Source of the DNA: Arion vulgaris
Taxonomy: Eukaryota > Mollusca > Gastropoda > Stylommatophora > Arionidae
Length of the DNA stretch: 64,000 nt
NCBI GenBank assembly: GCA_020796225.1
Contig: CM036767.1
Span: 25,860,100 to 25,924,099 of the forward strand
Direction of reading: 5' to 3'
Shown: positions 1 to 9,283 of the stretch, one piece after another
How the letters are laid out: each line of letters begins with the position of its first letter
How positions within the stretch are numbered: the first letter of the stretch is position 1
The notes under the pieces: generated by a model
Seen by the model: only the letters and a program-made list of their open reading frames with translations
Databases searched by the model: none
What the model was told of the DNA's origin: nothing
Position numbers and translations under genes: made by a program

Positions 1-912
1 GAGGGAAGCCGCAAATATTCGAATGGAAAAATATGCCCATGTCAGTAGAGTAAGCATACCAAAAAATAAAACTGATGAAACAAAGCGAGAGCCCTCCAAG
101 GCGAGCCAAAGAAAGTGGACAGTCACCTAACGGAAATATTTTCCAGAAACGAGCTGGAAGAGGCATTATGGGAGCTCAAGCTCAGAAAATCTCCGGGAAA
201 GGATGGGATCACAAATGAGACGCTTAAAAACTTGGGGACTAGAGCAACGACAGCTCTACTGGCCGTCCTAAACATGTCGTGGAAGACAGGCATATTTCCA
301 AGAGAATGGAAGGAAACGATCATGGTACCCATCCTAAAACCAGGCAAAGATAAACTCGACCCGGCGAGTTACAAACCTATAAGCCTCCTAAGCTGCACGG
401 ACAAACTCATGGAACGCATGGTGAACAAACGGCTATCATGGCACCTGGAGAGCAAAGGGCTCCTCATGGAGCAACAGGGAGGCTTTCGGAAGTAATAATC
501 TACCGAAGATCAGGTAACCTATGTCGCCCAGGAAATCGAGGATGGTTTCCAAGAAAAGAAGCATACATTGGCAGTTTTGGTGGACATGGAGGCGCTTGAC
601 ACAGTCTGGAGAGAGGGGCTGAAGCTCAAACTTCTAACCCTCTGTAGAAAGGGGAGAATGTACAAATTGCTTGATAGATACCTAGAGAACAGAACAGCAA
701 GGGTCCAAGTTCAGGGGTACACAAGCATGAAGGCCAAATTAGAGCATGGTGTCCCCCAAGGAGGAGTGCTCTCGTCAACTCTCTTTCTAATCTTCATCAA
801 CGACATAGCAACATACCTACCGAAGTGAGTATGCTCAGCCATATATGCCGATGATCTGGCAATCTGGGCGAAAGAGGAGTCAATGCCCGTAGCAGCAAAT
901 TGACTGGAAGAT
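1..912 (+). pseudogene. LINE-A reverse transcriptase, fingers and palm, broken
   Basis: This is the central part of a non-LTR retrotransposon reverse transcriptase whose 5' end lies outside the window. Reading frame 1 shows the expected order of motifs: SPGKDGI, PILKPGKD, YKPISLL, EQQGGF, HGVPQGGVLS near 745 and the catalytic YADDLAIW near 844. The enzyme would copy LINE RNA at a nicked chromosomal target. The frame is closed by two adjacent TAA codons at 493-498, a TGA at 826-828 and a TGA at 901-903, all without loss of frame, so the copy is dead through point mutation. The type looks Jockey/I-like because an RNase H domain follows at 2844. The copy breaks off near 912 and resumes near 2150. 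Assignment as LINE RT is secure; the clade is inference. Confidence 0.9.
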
Positions 913-2149
913 ACGACTGGAAGACAGGACAAACGGTTGCTAACTTCCTTATTTCTCAGTCAAATGAGATATTGTTTATCAGGTAGTACTAGGGACAGTC
1001 TGGTATGAAATATTCTATAACTTTTAATTTAATTACTTGTCGGGTTACCATGGAAATGGCGGCCATGTTGGATTATAAACAATGCCGTAAAGTAGGTAAG
1101 TACTAACAACTAGTTCATATTATTCTTTTTTAAAATTGCAATACTTACATAAGTCATAGTTCTAGGCAGCTAGCAACTTTAAATTGTTCTGGGACAGATA
1201 ACAAGCAGATAGAAGTGAAACGAATAAGACATACAATTTTTACCCAAAAAATAGGAACCTATGGTTACTAAAAATATTGTGTTTAAAAATATATTTATCA
1301 AAACTTGTATTTCTATATCTGACTGCCCTCAGTATTGATAGATCTATATGTATGCCAAATTTCATATTGATATCTTAAATGGTTACTGAGATTAACCTAC
1401 TGAACACTTCCTAAATCAGTGAAAATCACAATTGTGAGAAAACTGCAATTTAAAAATATTTTTGTGAAATTTGAAAAGATCTTTAACTTACCAAAGAATT
1501 TCCACATAAATCGCTTATATGATTGACAGAACATCCGTCCCGTATGGTTATATGTTAAATTCACCTGTATTATATGTGCCAACTTCCTTCTGAGATAATC
1601 TTTGATGTGGAGCATGGGAGAACTACTATTTTTTAATATAGGCAAATATTGACGTAGACTAATGAGATAACGATTTTTAGCTATGCGATTGATAAAATCT
1701 ACTTTGACAATTTGAATATCATTGTTGAGAGATGTATTTGTCTCTACAAAAGCTTTGGAATCTCCATCACAGAGAAACTGGTAATAAACAAGTTGTCTCT
1801 TTCTCACTAACCTGGCAAAAATAAGCTTGGCAGCTTCAGCTTCCATAGAATTGGATGAACTCTCACAATTTTCTCACACTGGTACTTGACAATGATATAT
1901 AATTCGATATGTCTTATAGAATAGGGATCCCGATCACAATGTACCAACCAAACGGTATTTCTAAACATTACCTCTTAAAAAATACGTTAAATTTCCGTGA
2001 GGGTGGGCTGTTTAAAATCTCATTTTCAAATTTAAAAAAAAAAAATTCAATTTTCTTTTACTGATTTCGATTCTAGAGATATAAAACTAACAGAATAAAA
2101 CATATTTGGAAAATCGATATTTTAAAGAAAATGTGTCATTTAGTGAGTA
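913..2149. mobile_element. Insertion splitting LINE-A, carries a Mutator-like relic
   Basis: The LINE-A reverse transcriptase stops after the YADD region and resumes about 1.2 kb later with its thumb region, so this AT-rich interval is foreign to it. It contains a minus-strand Mutator-like transposase remnant. I could not identify clear terminal inverted repeats or a target duplication at either edge, so the exact borders are approximate, and the rest of the interval holds nothing I recognise. Confidence 0.6.
1397..1870 (-). pseudogene. Mutator-like transposase domain remnant
   Basis: On the minus strand the reading contains SSSNSMEAEAAKLIFARL followed by LCDGDSKAF. This matches from memory the conserved pattern of animal Mutator-like transposase domains, where a GSSGAMEAEAA-type block precedes a DGDS block with a catalytic aspartate and a KEECINHVAKR-type block. 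The third block is still visible as VKVDFINRIAKN, with its cysteine lost. The reading upstream of the MEAEAA block continues for a few residues before a stop, and downstream the similarity fades. The fragment covers perhaps a third of a normal transposase. It lies in antisense orientation inside the segment that interrupts LINE-A. Confidence 0.65.
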
Positions 2150-2800
2150 TTGAGACCCCTTAACAAACTGGAAATCTGGTCAGAAAAGTGGAGCATGAAC
2201 ATTAACGCTTCTAAAACGACCTACACTGTGTTCTCGCAGAACCACCAGAACCACAAAATTAAGCTCAAAGTCAACGGGAAAGACCTTCCGGAAATCAAAA
2301 ACCCGACGTACCTGGGAGTCACACTAGATCGAAAGCTGACATGGTGCACCAAGATAGAAAATGCTACGCTAAAGGCGAGAAAGAGGCTCGGTATGATGCG
2401 TAAACTCGCAGGCTCCGCGAGGGGAGCAAATAGCAGAATCCCAAAAACGTTAAACTCTGGAAGAGTGCGACCCGTCCTGGAGTACGGCATTGCAGCTTGA
2501 AGTAGTGCATCCAATAAACAATTGAGTGAGTAGCAGTCAAAACCGAGCAGTACGCATTATCACAGGTGCCATGAAGTCCACGCCCTTCAAGGCGATGGAA
2601 ACAATCACAGGCCTACAGCCAATGGTAGACCGCAGGGACAGAAAAGTTTTAATATTGGCGGAAAAACTGAAACAGCTTTACTCCCACCCTATGCACGTCA
2701 GAATGAACGGACTAGGAAGGGGCAGAATAAAAAGACCAGCTTCGCAAAAAATGTCAAAGCGCTGACCGCATACCATCTGGTCCTAGCAAAATCAAATCAA
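2150..2800 (+). pseudogene. LINE-A reverse transcriptase, thumb and connection
   Basis: This is the continuation of the LINE-A polymerase after the 1.2-kb interruption. The first part reads through KLEIWSEKWSMNINASKT and PTYLGVTLDRKLTW, the usual RT thumb signatures. After stops near 2498 and 2530 the reading shifts by one base and continues with QNRAVRIITGAMKSTP and LQPMVDRRD, the region linking RT to RNase H in Jockey/I-type LINEs. It stays in frame with the RNase H at 2844. The frameshift and stops show it is not functional. Confidence 0.85.
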
Positions 2801-2843
2801 ATCAATACCGGCAATTGATAAGAGCCCGCCGTGGAAGACCAAA

Positions 2844-3573
2844 ATGCCGGAATTAAGGGCATCAATTCCAGATGTACTAAGTAAAGGGCAGCAAGAAAAC
2901 TGCGAAAGAATAGTGGCCGCAGAAAAATACATAGCAACCGAGTACCCTGAGAGTGCGTGGGTACACGTGTACACCGATGGATCAGCAAAAAATGCAATTA
3001 GTGATGGCGGAGGAGGAATAGTGCTCAAACTCTCAAAGAAAGTTACGATAAAGAAGGCGATTGCCACAGGTATGTTTTCAAACTACCGGGCAGAGGCAAT
3101 AAGAGCAGTCGCTGAAATTATCCTAGAGCATAGAAGCGCCTCACGCAACAAAGTCGTGATATTCACCGATGCCCGCAAAAACAGCTCAACGAGCTAAAAG
3201 CGATCCTCTGTGTACTAGTAAACTCACTTAAACGCACAGTCATAAATGGATACCATCACACTGCCAAATTAGCGACAGGCTAGCCAAAGAAGATCAGCTA
3301 TGAGGAGACCAGAACAACCATCGGATGGCAGTATAAAGAAAAGTGGTCAAAAGATCACCCACAACACAGCATAAGCGATGGGTATTATGGTCTGTCCCGT
3401 AGCGAACAAGTTGCTATATTCTGCCTCCGTACTGGCCACAACAAGATTCGAGCCCACACGTTTAACAAATTTAAAATTCGCATAACTAGCCTGTGCCCAT
3501 GTGAAAAGGCGAATATGACGGCAGAGCACATACAGCAAGACTGTAAAAAAATAGCAGGCTTAAGAAACCTAGC
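2844..3573 (+). pseudogene. LINE-A RNase H and C-terminal zinc knuckle
   Basis: The reading from 2844 contains an RNase H fold with YTDGS (first catalytic Asp), NYRAEAI (Glu) and IFTDA (second Asp). It ends at a TAG at 3195-3197, before the region that should hold the last His/Asp pair. In another frame from about 3340 the element resumes with SDGYYGLSRSEQVAIFCLR, RTGHNKIRAHTFNKFKI and CPCEKANMTAEHIQQDC, the Cys-Cys-His-Cys knuckle at the LINE C-terminus. RNase H would remove template RNA during reverse transcription. The gene is broken by the stop and frame changes. The SINE at 3574 interrupts its end. Confidence 0.85.
3562..3573. repeat. Left target-site duplication of the SINE
   Basis: AAGAAACCTAGC occurs here and again at 3940-3951, exactly flanking the SINE. 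The duplicated bases belong to LINE-A. The 12-bp length fits LINE-machinery insertion. Confidence 0.8.
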
Positions 3574-3939
3574 AGGGGGACTGCCTAGAGTAGTTGATAG
3601 TAGCTCGGACTGCTAGCTGTGAGACGCCTCATAGCTCGGGTTCGAACCTACTGTCCGGCATTTGTTCGAGTCCCTGGTCTTACTCAGGACGATAACGTGA
3701 GTACCTCTGAAGTCGGAGAAAATCTGCCTGTATGGCGAGGGAATACTAATTACGAGTACATTGAGCACACGGCTGCCAGTGTAAGTAATTTACAATGTGC
3801 ACGCTGCTGCCATTGTAAGAAATTGGAAAACAGATTTTCACGCAAAAATCAGTTTCAGAGATGGAACTTCGTCTGAGTTGAAAGCGGACGAAAGAAAAAA
3901 AAAAAAAAAAAAAGAAAAAAGAAAAAGAAAAAAAAAAAA
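3574..3939 (+). mobile_element. tRNA-derived SINE with A-rich tail
   Basis: A 366-bp insertion inside LINE-A, flanked by 12-bp direct repeats. Its head has a tRNA-like RNA polymerase III promoter: an A-box-like TAGCTCGGACTG at 3601-3612 and a near-perfect B box GGTTCGAACCT at 3639-3649. A body of about 230 bp without coding sense follows. The 3' end is an impure A tail (runs of A broken by G) of about 50 bp. Intact flanking duplications and tail point to a complete, fairly recent copy. I do not recognise the body as a named SINE family. It would need LINE machinery supplied in trans. Confidence 0.85.
3601..3649 (+). promoter_or_regulatory. Internal pol III promoter of the SINE (A and B boxes)
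   Basis: The A-box-like TAGCTCGGACTG (3601-3612) and the B box GGTTCGAACCT (3639-3649) have tRNA-gene spacing. The B box fits the GGTTCGANNCC consensus at all but the last position. Confidence 0.7.
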
Positions 3940-4092
3940 AAGAAACCTAGCCCGATAACACCGAGCTTCGCGAAAAGCTGTACGGAGGGACGGAGTCCTT
4001 TAAAATAACGGTAGCATTTATGATAAAATCTGGTTCATCGGTCTATGCGGGGATTGCGAGAGAGAGAAAAAGGGAGAGAGAGAGAGAACAGA
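3940..4092 (+). mobile_element. LINE-A 3' tail with GA-rich end
   Basis: After the second SINE target duplication (3940-3951) the LINE-A sequence resumes and runs through a short 3' region containing GCATTTATGATAAAATCTGG and ATCGGTCTATGCGG. It ends in a GAGAGA-rich stretch at about 4060-4088. The same tail recurs near 12050, 19250 and 53755, which makes it a useful end marker for this LINE family and for R1. Confidence 0.7.
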
Positions 4093-4290
4093 AAACTGTG
4101 TATACTACATTCTCCCGCAGCCCCAAAACAACTCAAAGAACCTTTCGGCTTACAATGAATGGAGCACTGCTGAAAAAGAGGAAAACTCGACTTACCTGGG
4201 AGTCAAATTAGACAAACTGAGGATGACAGAACACATTAATAGCATGAAAGAAAAAACATATAAAAGACTCAACATGGTTAAGAGATATGC
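4093..4290 (+). pseudogene. LINE-B reverse transcriptase thumb, 5'-truncated
   Basis: A second LINE begins right after the LINE-A tail. It reads FRLTMNG and then, after a frameshift, STYLGVKLDKLRMTEHINS and YKRLNMVKR, the RT thumb motif with its LGV.LD core. The polymerase palm is absent, so this copy is 5'-truncated. A TAATAATAATAATAA stretch interrupts it at about 4291. Confidence 0.75.
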
Positions 4291-4535
4291 TATAATAATA
4301 ATAATAAAGCCCATAATCCGCTAGGGTCGTAGGGGTGTCACTGTGGAGACATCAGCATAAAAAGCACGTCATGAGTCTCTATCTTCAACTCTTCGAGCAA
4401 GTGTGGAAAAACTCTGTCCTGACCAGCTCTTGATGCTGTCAAACCAGGATTCTATCTGCCCTCCTGTATTTCTGCTACCATCTACTGTTCCCTGTACTAT
4501 AATCTTGGACAGTGAGCCACGTCTGACACTTGCTA
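4291..4535. other. Short insertion inside LINE-B, unidentified
   Basis: LINE-B is interrupted between KRLNMVKR and TTWGADKSTLRQL. The intervening 245 bp start with an (ATA)n stretch and contain no coding sense that I can connect to LINE-B. It may be a fragment of another element's 3' end. Confidence 0.35.
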
Positions 4536-5060
4536 GCACCACTTGGGGTGCGGACAAGAGCACCCTTAGGCAACTATATCTTGGCTATGTAAGATCTACA
4601 ATGGACAACTGCCTTCCTCTCTACGCAATAGCAAGTGAGCACATTACAACATCCCTGGACAGAGTGCAGAATCAGGATCTCAGATTTATATGTGGGGGAA
4701 TGAGAACTACCCCGACTGCTGCTTGTGAAATCGACGCCAATATTGAACCACTAGATTTTAGGAGACGAAGGGCACTAATAGAAGCAGTCGAGCGATATAA
4801 AAGAATAGAAAAACCATCCCAACAGACAAACTATTGACAGGTAGAAATCCAATCAAAGAATCCAACAAAAATCATTGCTGGAAGTTGGGAAAATCTCGAA
4901 GAACATTACCATCTCCCAACTGACAGAGAACCGATCACAAGATGCCCCGGCCCACCACCATGGCTAAACATAAAACAACCAGTAATCCAGAGACCAGAAA
5001 TACCTCCTTGATAAAACTATAAACAAAGCAACACTTGTGCCGATCTTAAAAACCTGTGCA
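4536..5060 (+). pseudogene. LINE-B RT-RNase H connection region
   Basis: The reading TTWGADKSTLRQLYLGYVRS, LYAIASEHITTSLDRVQNQ and LRFICGGMRTTPTAACEI is the segment between RT and RNase H in Jockey/I-type LINEs, where transcripts usually read as a 'W.....L..+Y......+EY' block followed by a QN.ALR..+G...+TP block. A TGA at 4837 closes the frame; the reading then continues with NLEEHYHLPTDREPITRCPG. Not functional. Confidence 0.8.
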
Positions 5061-5495
5061 CTGGAGACATAGACTTTCTCTATCCATGCATATAGTGATG
5101 GTTCAGCTTACAAAGTCACTCATTACGCTGGCTGCGGCATATACCTGAAATATCCAGATGAAACTACATATAATCACTGTGCATCTTGTGGTAATATATG
5201 TTCCAACTATGAGGCAGAGATTATAGCCATACAGACCGCTGTAGAACTAGTCCACCAGCAGTTTGAACTTGGAAAATGTATTGTCCAAGAAGTGATAGTA
5301 TTCACTGCCTCACAGTCCACACTACAAGCTTTAGAAGAACAGCAGAATCAGTCAAGCGAGATCCAGTCATTGGCATCAGCCATCTACAATCTGATTTCCT
5401 CCTTTGATATTAATGTAATTCTACTATAGATCCCTGGGCACACAAATATCCCAGGAAATGACAAGGCAGACCATCTGGCCAAACAGGGATAATCG
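5061..5495 (+). pseudogene. LINE-B RNase H, catalytic Asp replaced
   Basis: An RNase H domain is readable: AYSDGSAYK near 5091 (first Asp), CSNYEAEIIAIQTAVEL near 5205 (Glu), VIVFTASQSTLQAL near 5298 and IPGHTNIPGNDKADHLAKQG near 5431-5490 (His and last Asp). The third block normally reads FTDSQSAL; here the catalytic Asp is Ala. In-frame stops occur at 5428 and 5490. The element would have been a LINE with an RNA-removing domain like LINE-A, but the proteins are clearly from different families. Confidence 0.85.
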
Positions 5496-6062
5496 AAACC
5501 ACAATTAGACAAAGCTGTTAACATACAAAGTATAAAACAGATTCTGAAAAACAACTCTAGAGAATATTTGCTGAACCGATGGGCTATGGGGACGACTAGT
5601 CGGGACATGAATGCAGAGATGAATAGACCAAACCCCAAGGACAATATAAATCTGCTACAACGAAAAGATCAAAGCACTATTTTCCAGTTAAGAAAAGGAC
5701 ATGTTGGACTGAATTACCATCTACACAGAATAAACCCCACACACCTACCACACTGTAGAAAGTACAGTCATTCATGTGAGACAGTACATCATATCTTGCT
5801 TGAATGCCCTGGACTATATAAAGCTAGACAAGAACTCCTCCACCACACTCATCTGTTCAAAATACACTTTACACTAGTCTTCCACAATTACAGAACACAT
5901 GCAGATTCTACAAATTGGCATAGGCTGCCCAAGAGTGAAAACTTGCAGCCCTGGTTAGAAGAAAAAGAAGAGTCGTCGGAACGAATGCCAACTCGCCCCA
6001 GAGTAAATGGCTGCACTAAAATTGCCAGCTGTGGCACAAGAATCCATGAGAACGATATGTAA
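5496..6062 (+). pseudogene. LINE-B C-terminal domain with zinc knuckle
   Basis: This long open stretch reads FQLRKGHVGLNYHLHRINP, then HCRKYSHSCETVHHILLECP. It is the C-terminal module of RNase H-bearing LINEs: an LR.GH..L..+L.RI block plus a His/Cys knuckle. The open frame starts at 5568 and ends in a TAA at 6060-6062. It follows the RNase H after a stop at 5490. About 70 bp of 3' untranslated sequence follow. Confidence 0.8.
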
Positions 6063-6193
6063 CGAGTCAACAGTCCCACCACAATTGCAAGCTCTGGGTA
6101 TACGTCTCTGAGAACGTTTTAACGCATCGTGACGACATAAGGGAAGATTGCAGTAAACTCCGTATTGGAGGCCAAGCGTGGACCTATCTAATG
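6063..6193 (+). repeat. LINE-B 3' end and R1 repeat fragment
   Basis: The first 75 bp look like LINE-B 3' sequence. From about 6140 the sequence GGGAAGATTGCAGTAAACTC and AGGCCAAGCGTGGA matches the R1 copy at 56450-56490. R1 then continues at 7906, on the other side of the PLE insertion. Bases 6182-6193 (ACCTATCTAATG) are the left target duplication of PLE-1. Confidence 0.65.
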
Positions 6194-6235
6194 ACAGGAG
6201 AACTAACCCACTCGACAGGAGAACTAACCCACTTG

Positions 6236-7503
6236 TCTCCACCTCGGCTCTCCTTCGTCTTGCAGAACTAGTTCTAACTCTCAACTCCTTTCAGTTCAAT
6301 GATCAGTTCTTTGAGCAGATCAGTGGGGTCGCCATGGGTACTAAAATGGGACCCAGTTATGCTTGTCTATTCATGGGTCATCTTGAGCACCTAGTATGGA
6401 ATTCCTATGATGGCCCTCTTCCGTCTGTGTATCATAGATACATTGATGATTGTATTGGCATTACCGATATGCCTGAAGCCGATTTGTCACGCTTCATTAA
6501 TTTCATTAATGTCTTCAATCCGGCTATTCGGTTTACATCTCATATCTCTACCTCTTGTGTCAACTTTCTTGACATCACTATCACTATCAGCCTATCCACC
6601 ATCACTACATCAGTCTACTACAAGCCTACTGATGCACATAGTTTTCTTCTTTATACCTCTTCCCATTCCCAGGCTTGTCGTGACTCTTTACCATTCTCTC
6701 AACTCTTGCGCCTTCGTCGCCTCTGTAGCGAGGACGACGATTTTCTCAATAAAGCTCACGAGATGCTGGATTTCTTTCGTAAGCGCTTATACCCGGATAA
6801 GGTGCTTGCTTCTGCTATGCGGCGCGTTCAGCAAATTTCTCGCCAGGAGGCTCTCTCTAACCAGCATAGAACTTCCAATTCTGACAGGATGAAACTTGTC
6901 TTAACTTTCCACCCTCATAGTTCCCTTGTGAAGAAAGTCTTATTCCGTCATCTCTCCATTCTTCAGTCTGATCGTGAGACACGTTCAATCTTCCAACACT
7001 ATCCTTTGGTGGCGTACAGACGGGACAGAAGCCTTAGGGATATGTTGGTTCACAGTCGCCTCAAGCCTAATATCCATAGTTATTTTGGCACCATCCAGTG
7101 TGGCCGTCGGCGCTGCAACACTTGTGCTTATGTAATACAGACCCGCACGGTGTCTTTTCCTAAAGCCACGTTCGTTGTTGAAGACAGTTTCACGTGCGAG
7201 TCCCGTAATATTATCTATGCCATTATCTGCAAGCGGTGCAACAAGTCCTATATTGGGGAAACCGGCAGGAGACTCAGAGACCGATTCGCCCAACATTTGC
7301 GCGATATACGCCAATGCTCTGTGACCCTGTAGCTACCCATTTCAATGATACTGGCCATTCAGGAGCTTGCGATGTCCAGGTCACAGCCATCCGATCATGT
7401 TCCTCTGATGATCGTAGTCGATTTGCTCTGGAGAATCGGTTGATTTCTTTGTATGGTACCTTGCGACCACGCGGGCTCAACGTATTACATTCTTATGCTT
7501 CTT
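6236..7503 (+). pseudogene. PLE-1 polyprotein: RT plus GIY-YIG endonuclease
   Basis: The reading starts inside the RT with QFFEQISGVAMGTKMGPSYA and the catalytic HRYIDDCIGI. Then come FLDITITIS and VYYKPTDAHSFLLY of the thumb, a CGRRRCNTCAYV cysteine motif, and the endonuclease NIIYAIICKRCNKSYIGETG with downstream RLRDRFAQH. In this protein family the RT copies element RNA and the GIY-YIG nuclease opens the target. The frame is nearly intact for 380 codons. A one-base deletion in the C run near 7327 (CCC, where PLE-4 has CCCC) then gives a stop at 7330-7332. The rest (PVATHFNDTGHSGACDVQ to LNVLHSYAS) is in the third frame and ends at 7503-7505. Confidence 0.92.
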
Positions 7504-7623
7504 AGTACTCTCTCTTCCCATGCTTTGTAATCTATATTGGTTTATGTTGCATGTATTACATTCTTATGCTTCTTAGTACTTTCTCTTCCCATGCTTTGTA
7601 ATCTATATGGGTATATGTTGCAT
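7482..7623 (+). repeat. 71-bp tandem duplication in PLE-1 3' region
   Basis: The block beginning GTATTACATTCTTATGCTTC is present twice (7482-7552 and 7553-7623) with few differences. It spans the end of the reading frame and the start of the 3' UTR. The other PLE copies have it once. Confidence 0.85.
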
Positions 7624-7792
7624 GTATTCAAGTTATATATTTACTAGATGTTTCATTGTTTCTTTTCCGTTCTATTCCTGTTTTTTGTGTTACATTTATT
7701 TCGTTATTCGTTTTTATTCCAGATTTTCCTTAGATACGTTTGTATTTGGTCGTCCATTTGTGTTTCATTTTAATTTGTCACTCCTGTTTGTT

Positions 7793-7826
7793 CGTTTGCT
7801 TGATAAAGGCCTTGTTGGTCGAAACG
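7793..7826 (+). ncRNA. Conserved PLE 3' hairpin, hammerhead-like
   Basis: The 34-nt block has outer arms CGTTT and AAACG, a GCTTGATAAA strand, an inner GGCC/GGTC stem with a TTGTT loop, and GGTCGAAA. The same block recurs in the other four PLE 3' ends (17618-17649, 27945-27978, 30289-30321, 63094-63127). Hammerhead ribozymes are reported in PLEs; the arrangement TTGATAA, stem, GAAA resembles the CUGANGA, stem II, GAAA core, but with C3 and G8 changed and an extra A. Activity is unproven. Confidence 0.4.
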
Positions 7827-7905
7827 TTGCTGTTTGTCGTCACTGTTTCTGTATTTTGTAAAACTATAGTACTTTGTTTGTACGTGTTTCACTACCTATC
7901 TAATG

Positions 7906-8190
7906 GGTAAGGTTGGCCGAGCGCAAATATTAAAGTGGCGTTCTGGAGCCTAAAAACTGCCCCTATGGGACAACCGGGCAAGGTACTGTTGCAATAACAA
8001 CTAACATCCCAGGAAGAACTGGAGCGGGTGATAGTGTCGAGTGCAAAATTTTCAGTTGCGTTGACAGCGCCAGCTGAAACGACCTCTTAGATTATCTGCG
8101 TGCAGCCCCAGTCCAGTGTTTCCCGGCGTCAGGAAAAATGTAGAGTTCCAACTGCAGATCGCCAAGTGTGGATTCGCGGCTCGAAAAGGC
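7906..8190 (+). repeat. R1 repeat fragment, right of PLE-1
   Basis: This segment aligns by eye with 56495-56775 over about 280 bp: both share AGTTGGCCGAGCG-type starts, CTAACATCCCA-type and GCGGGTGAT blocks and a CCCCAGYCCAGKGT block. It is the continuation of the R1 piece at 6140-6181. No coding sense. Confidence 0.75.
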
Positions 8191-8830
8191 TGAGAATGTT
8201 CTTACTCCGAAATAAGCTCACAGTGGCCGAAAAGCAAGGCCGACATTGTAAAGATTTGACAGACTGTCCAAATCCAAACAATGGCGAAGGCTGACACTTC
8301 TCACGGTGTGTTACACGAGTAAGATGCCGTCACAGGACAAGCTTATGTGTTCCAAAAAGACTGAGAAATGTTCCAAATCCGGAACGACCTCACATAGTGA
8401 GAAAGGGTGCACATTGTAGACATATTCTTTGGCGTAGATCATAAAGCCCAAATATACGGCGAAAGATTATCGCAAAAGAGCAATGAATACACAAAGCAAC
8501 CAAGTGACCGTTCCAATACCAGTCCTAGAAGGGTTGTAGATGTTCCTATACCGGAACTACCTCACCCAGTCATCTATAAAGTATGAAGCGCTCTTTGACG
8601 TAGATCCAAGCCAAAATATGCGGCTTTAAAAAAGATCATTAAAGAGTGTCTATCATACGATGCAGAAGGAACGCCGCACACAGTCAAAAAGGTTGCAGTA
8701 CAAAAGGCTCTTTGGCGTATTTTCAAGCCAAAATATACGGCAAAACAGATCATTAAAGAGAATTTGTACGAATGAAGGGGAAGTGTGAGAGACTGACAGT
8801 CACCGAGATAGACTCAAAACACTTCTCGTA
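8191..8830. repeat. Degenerate internal repeats, about 55-bp blocks
   Basis: Blocks starting CTCTTTGRCGTA and ending CATTAAAGAG-like occur at about 8427-8482, 8589-8647 and 8707-8762, with a companion block (GAGAATGTTCTTACTCCG and relatives) before the first two. Spacing is irregular, so this is an old, decayed tandem array or the internal structure of a longer repeat. No gene seen. Confidence 0.55.
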
Positions 8831-8908
8831 GGAGGAAAAAGGTAACCTTGACCTACACCGTATATGGTACCATACACAAAGTGGGAGGGCTAATTTTAAC
8901 AGGGTTCA

Positions 8909-9079
8909 ACGTCAGCCGTTCTTGTCAAAAATCAATTATTTATCACAATAAGAATGATAAAATTGCAACGTCAGTTGTTCTTGTCAAAGATCAATTATTT
9001 ATCACAATAAGAATGATAAAATTACAACGTCAGTTGTTCTTGTCAAAGATCAATTATATATCACAATAACATGATAAAT
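8909..9079 (+). repeat. 59-bp tandem repeat, 2.9 copies
   Basis: Units starting CGTCAG(T/C)(T/C)GTTCTTGTC and containing ATCACAATAAGAATGATAAA follow one another with a 59-bp period; the last is shorter. The ATCACAATAAGAATG portion recurs near 40670 and in altered form near 11757. Confidence 0.85.
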
Positions 9080-9283
9080 TGGCTGCGAAGAACGAACGTT
9101 AAGAAGAAGAGTGAAGACAATTAAATTATTACAGCTAAACACATTTTATTTGTCAGGTAATATTTGATTCAGTCATCAGTACTTTCATAGTTTTCAATCG
9201 AATCTATTGTGCTAAGAAATTTCTTGTCCTTTTTTTAATTTGGTTAAAAAAATATTTAGTGGAAAATTTATTTTTTTGTCAAC

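Larger units (their letters stand above)
6194..7893 (+). mobile_element. PLE-1: 5'-truncated Penelope-like element
   Basis: A 1,700-bp Penelope-like retroelement bounded by ACCTATCTAATG at 6182-6193 and 7894-7905, a 12-bp target duplication. It has the C-terminal half of the RT, a linker, the GIY-YIG endonuclease and the 3' untranslated region. It lacks the RT N-terminus, so it is 5'-truncated. The extreme 5' end carries a 21-bp near-perfect tandem duplication (6194-6214 and 6215-6235). The host sequence on both sides is R1, which is colinear with the copy near 56.5 kb once the PLE is removed. Confidence 0.9.
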
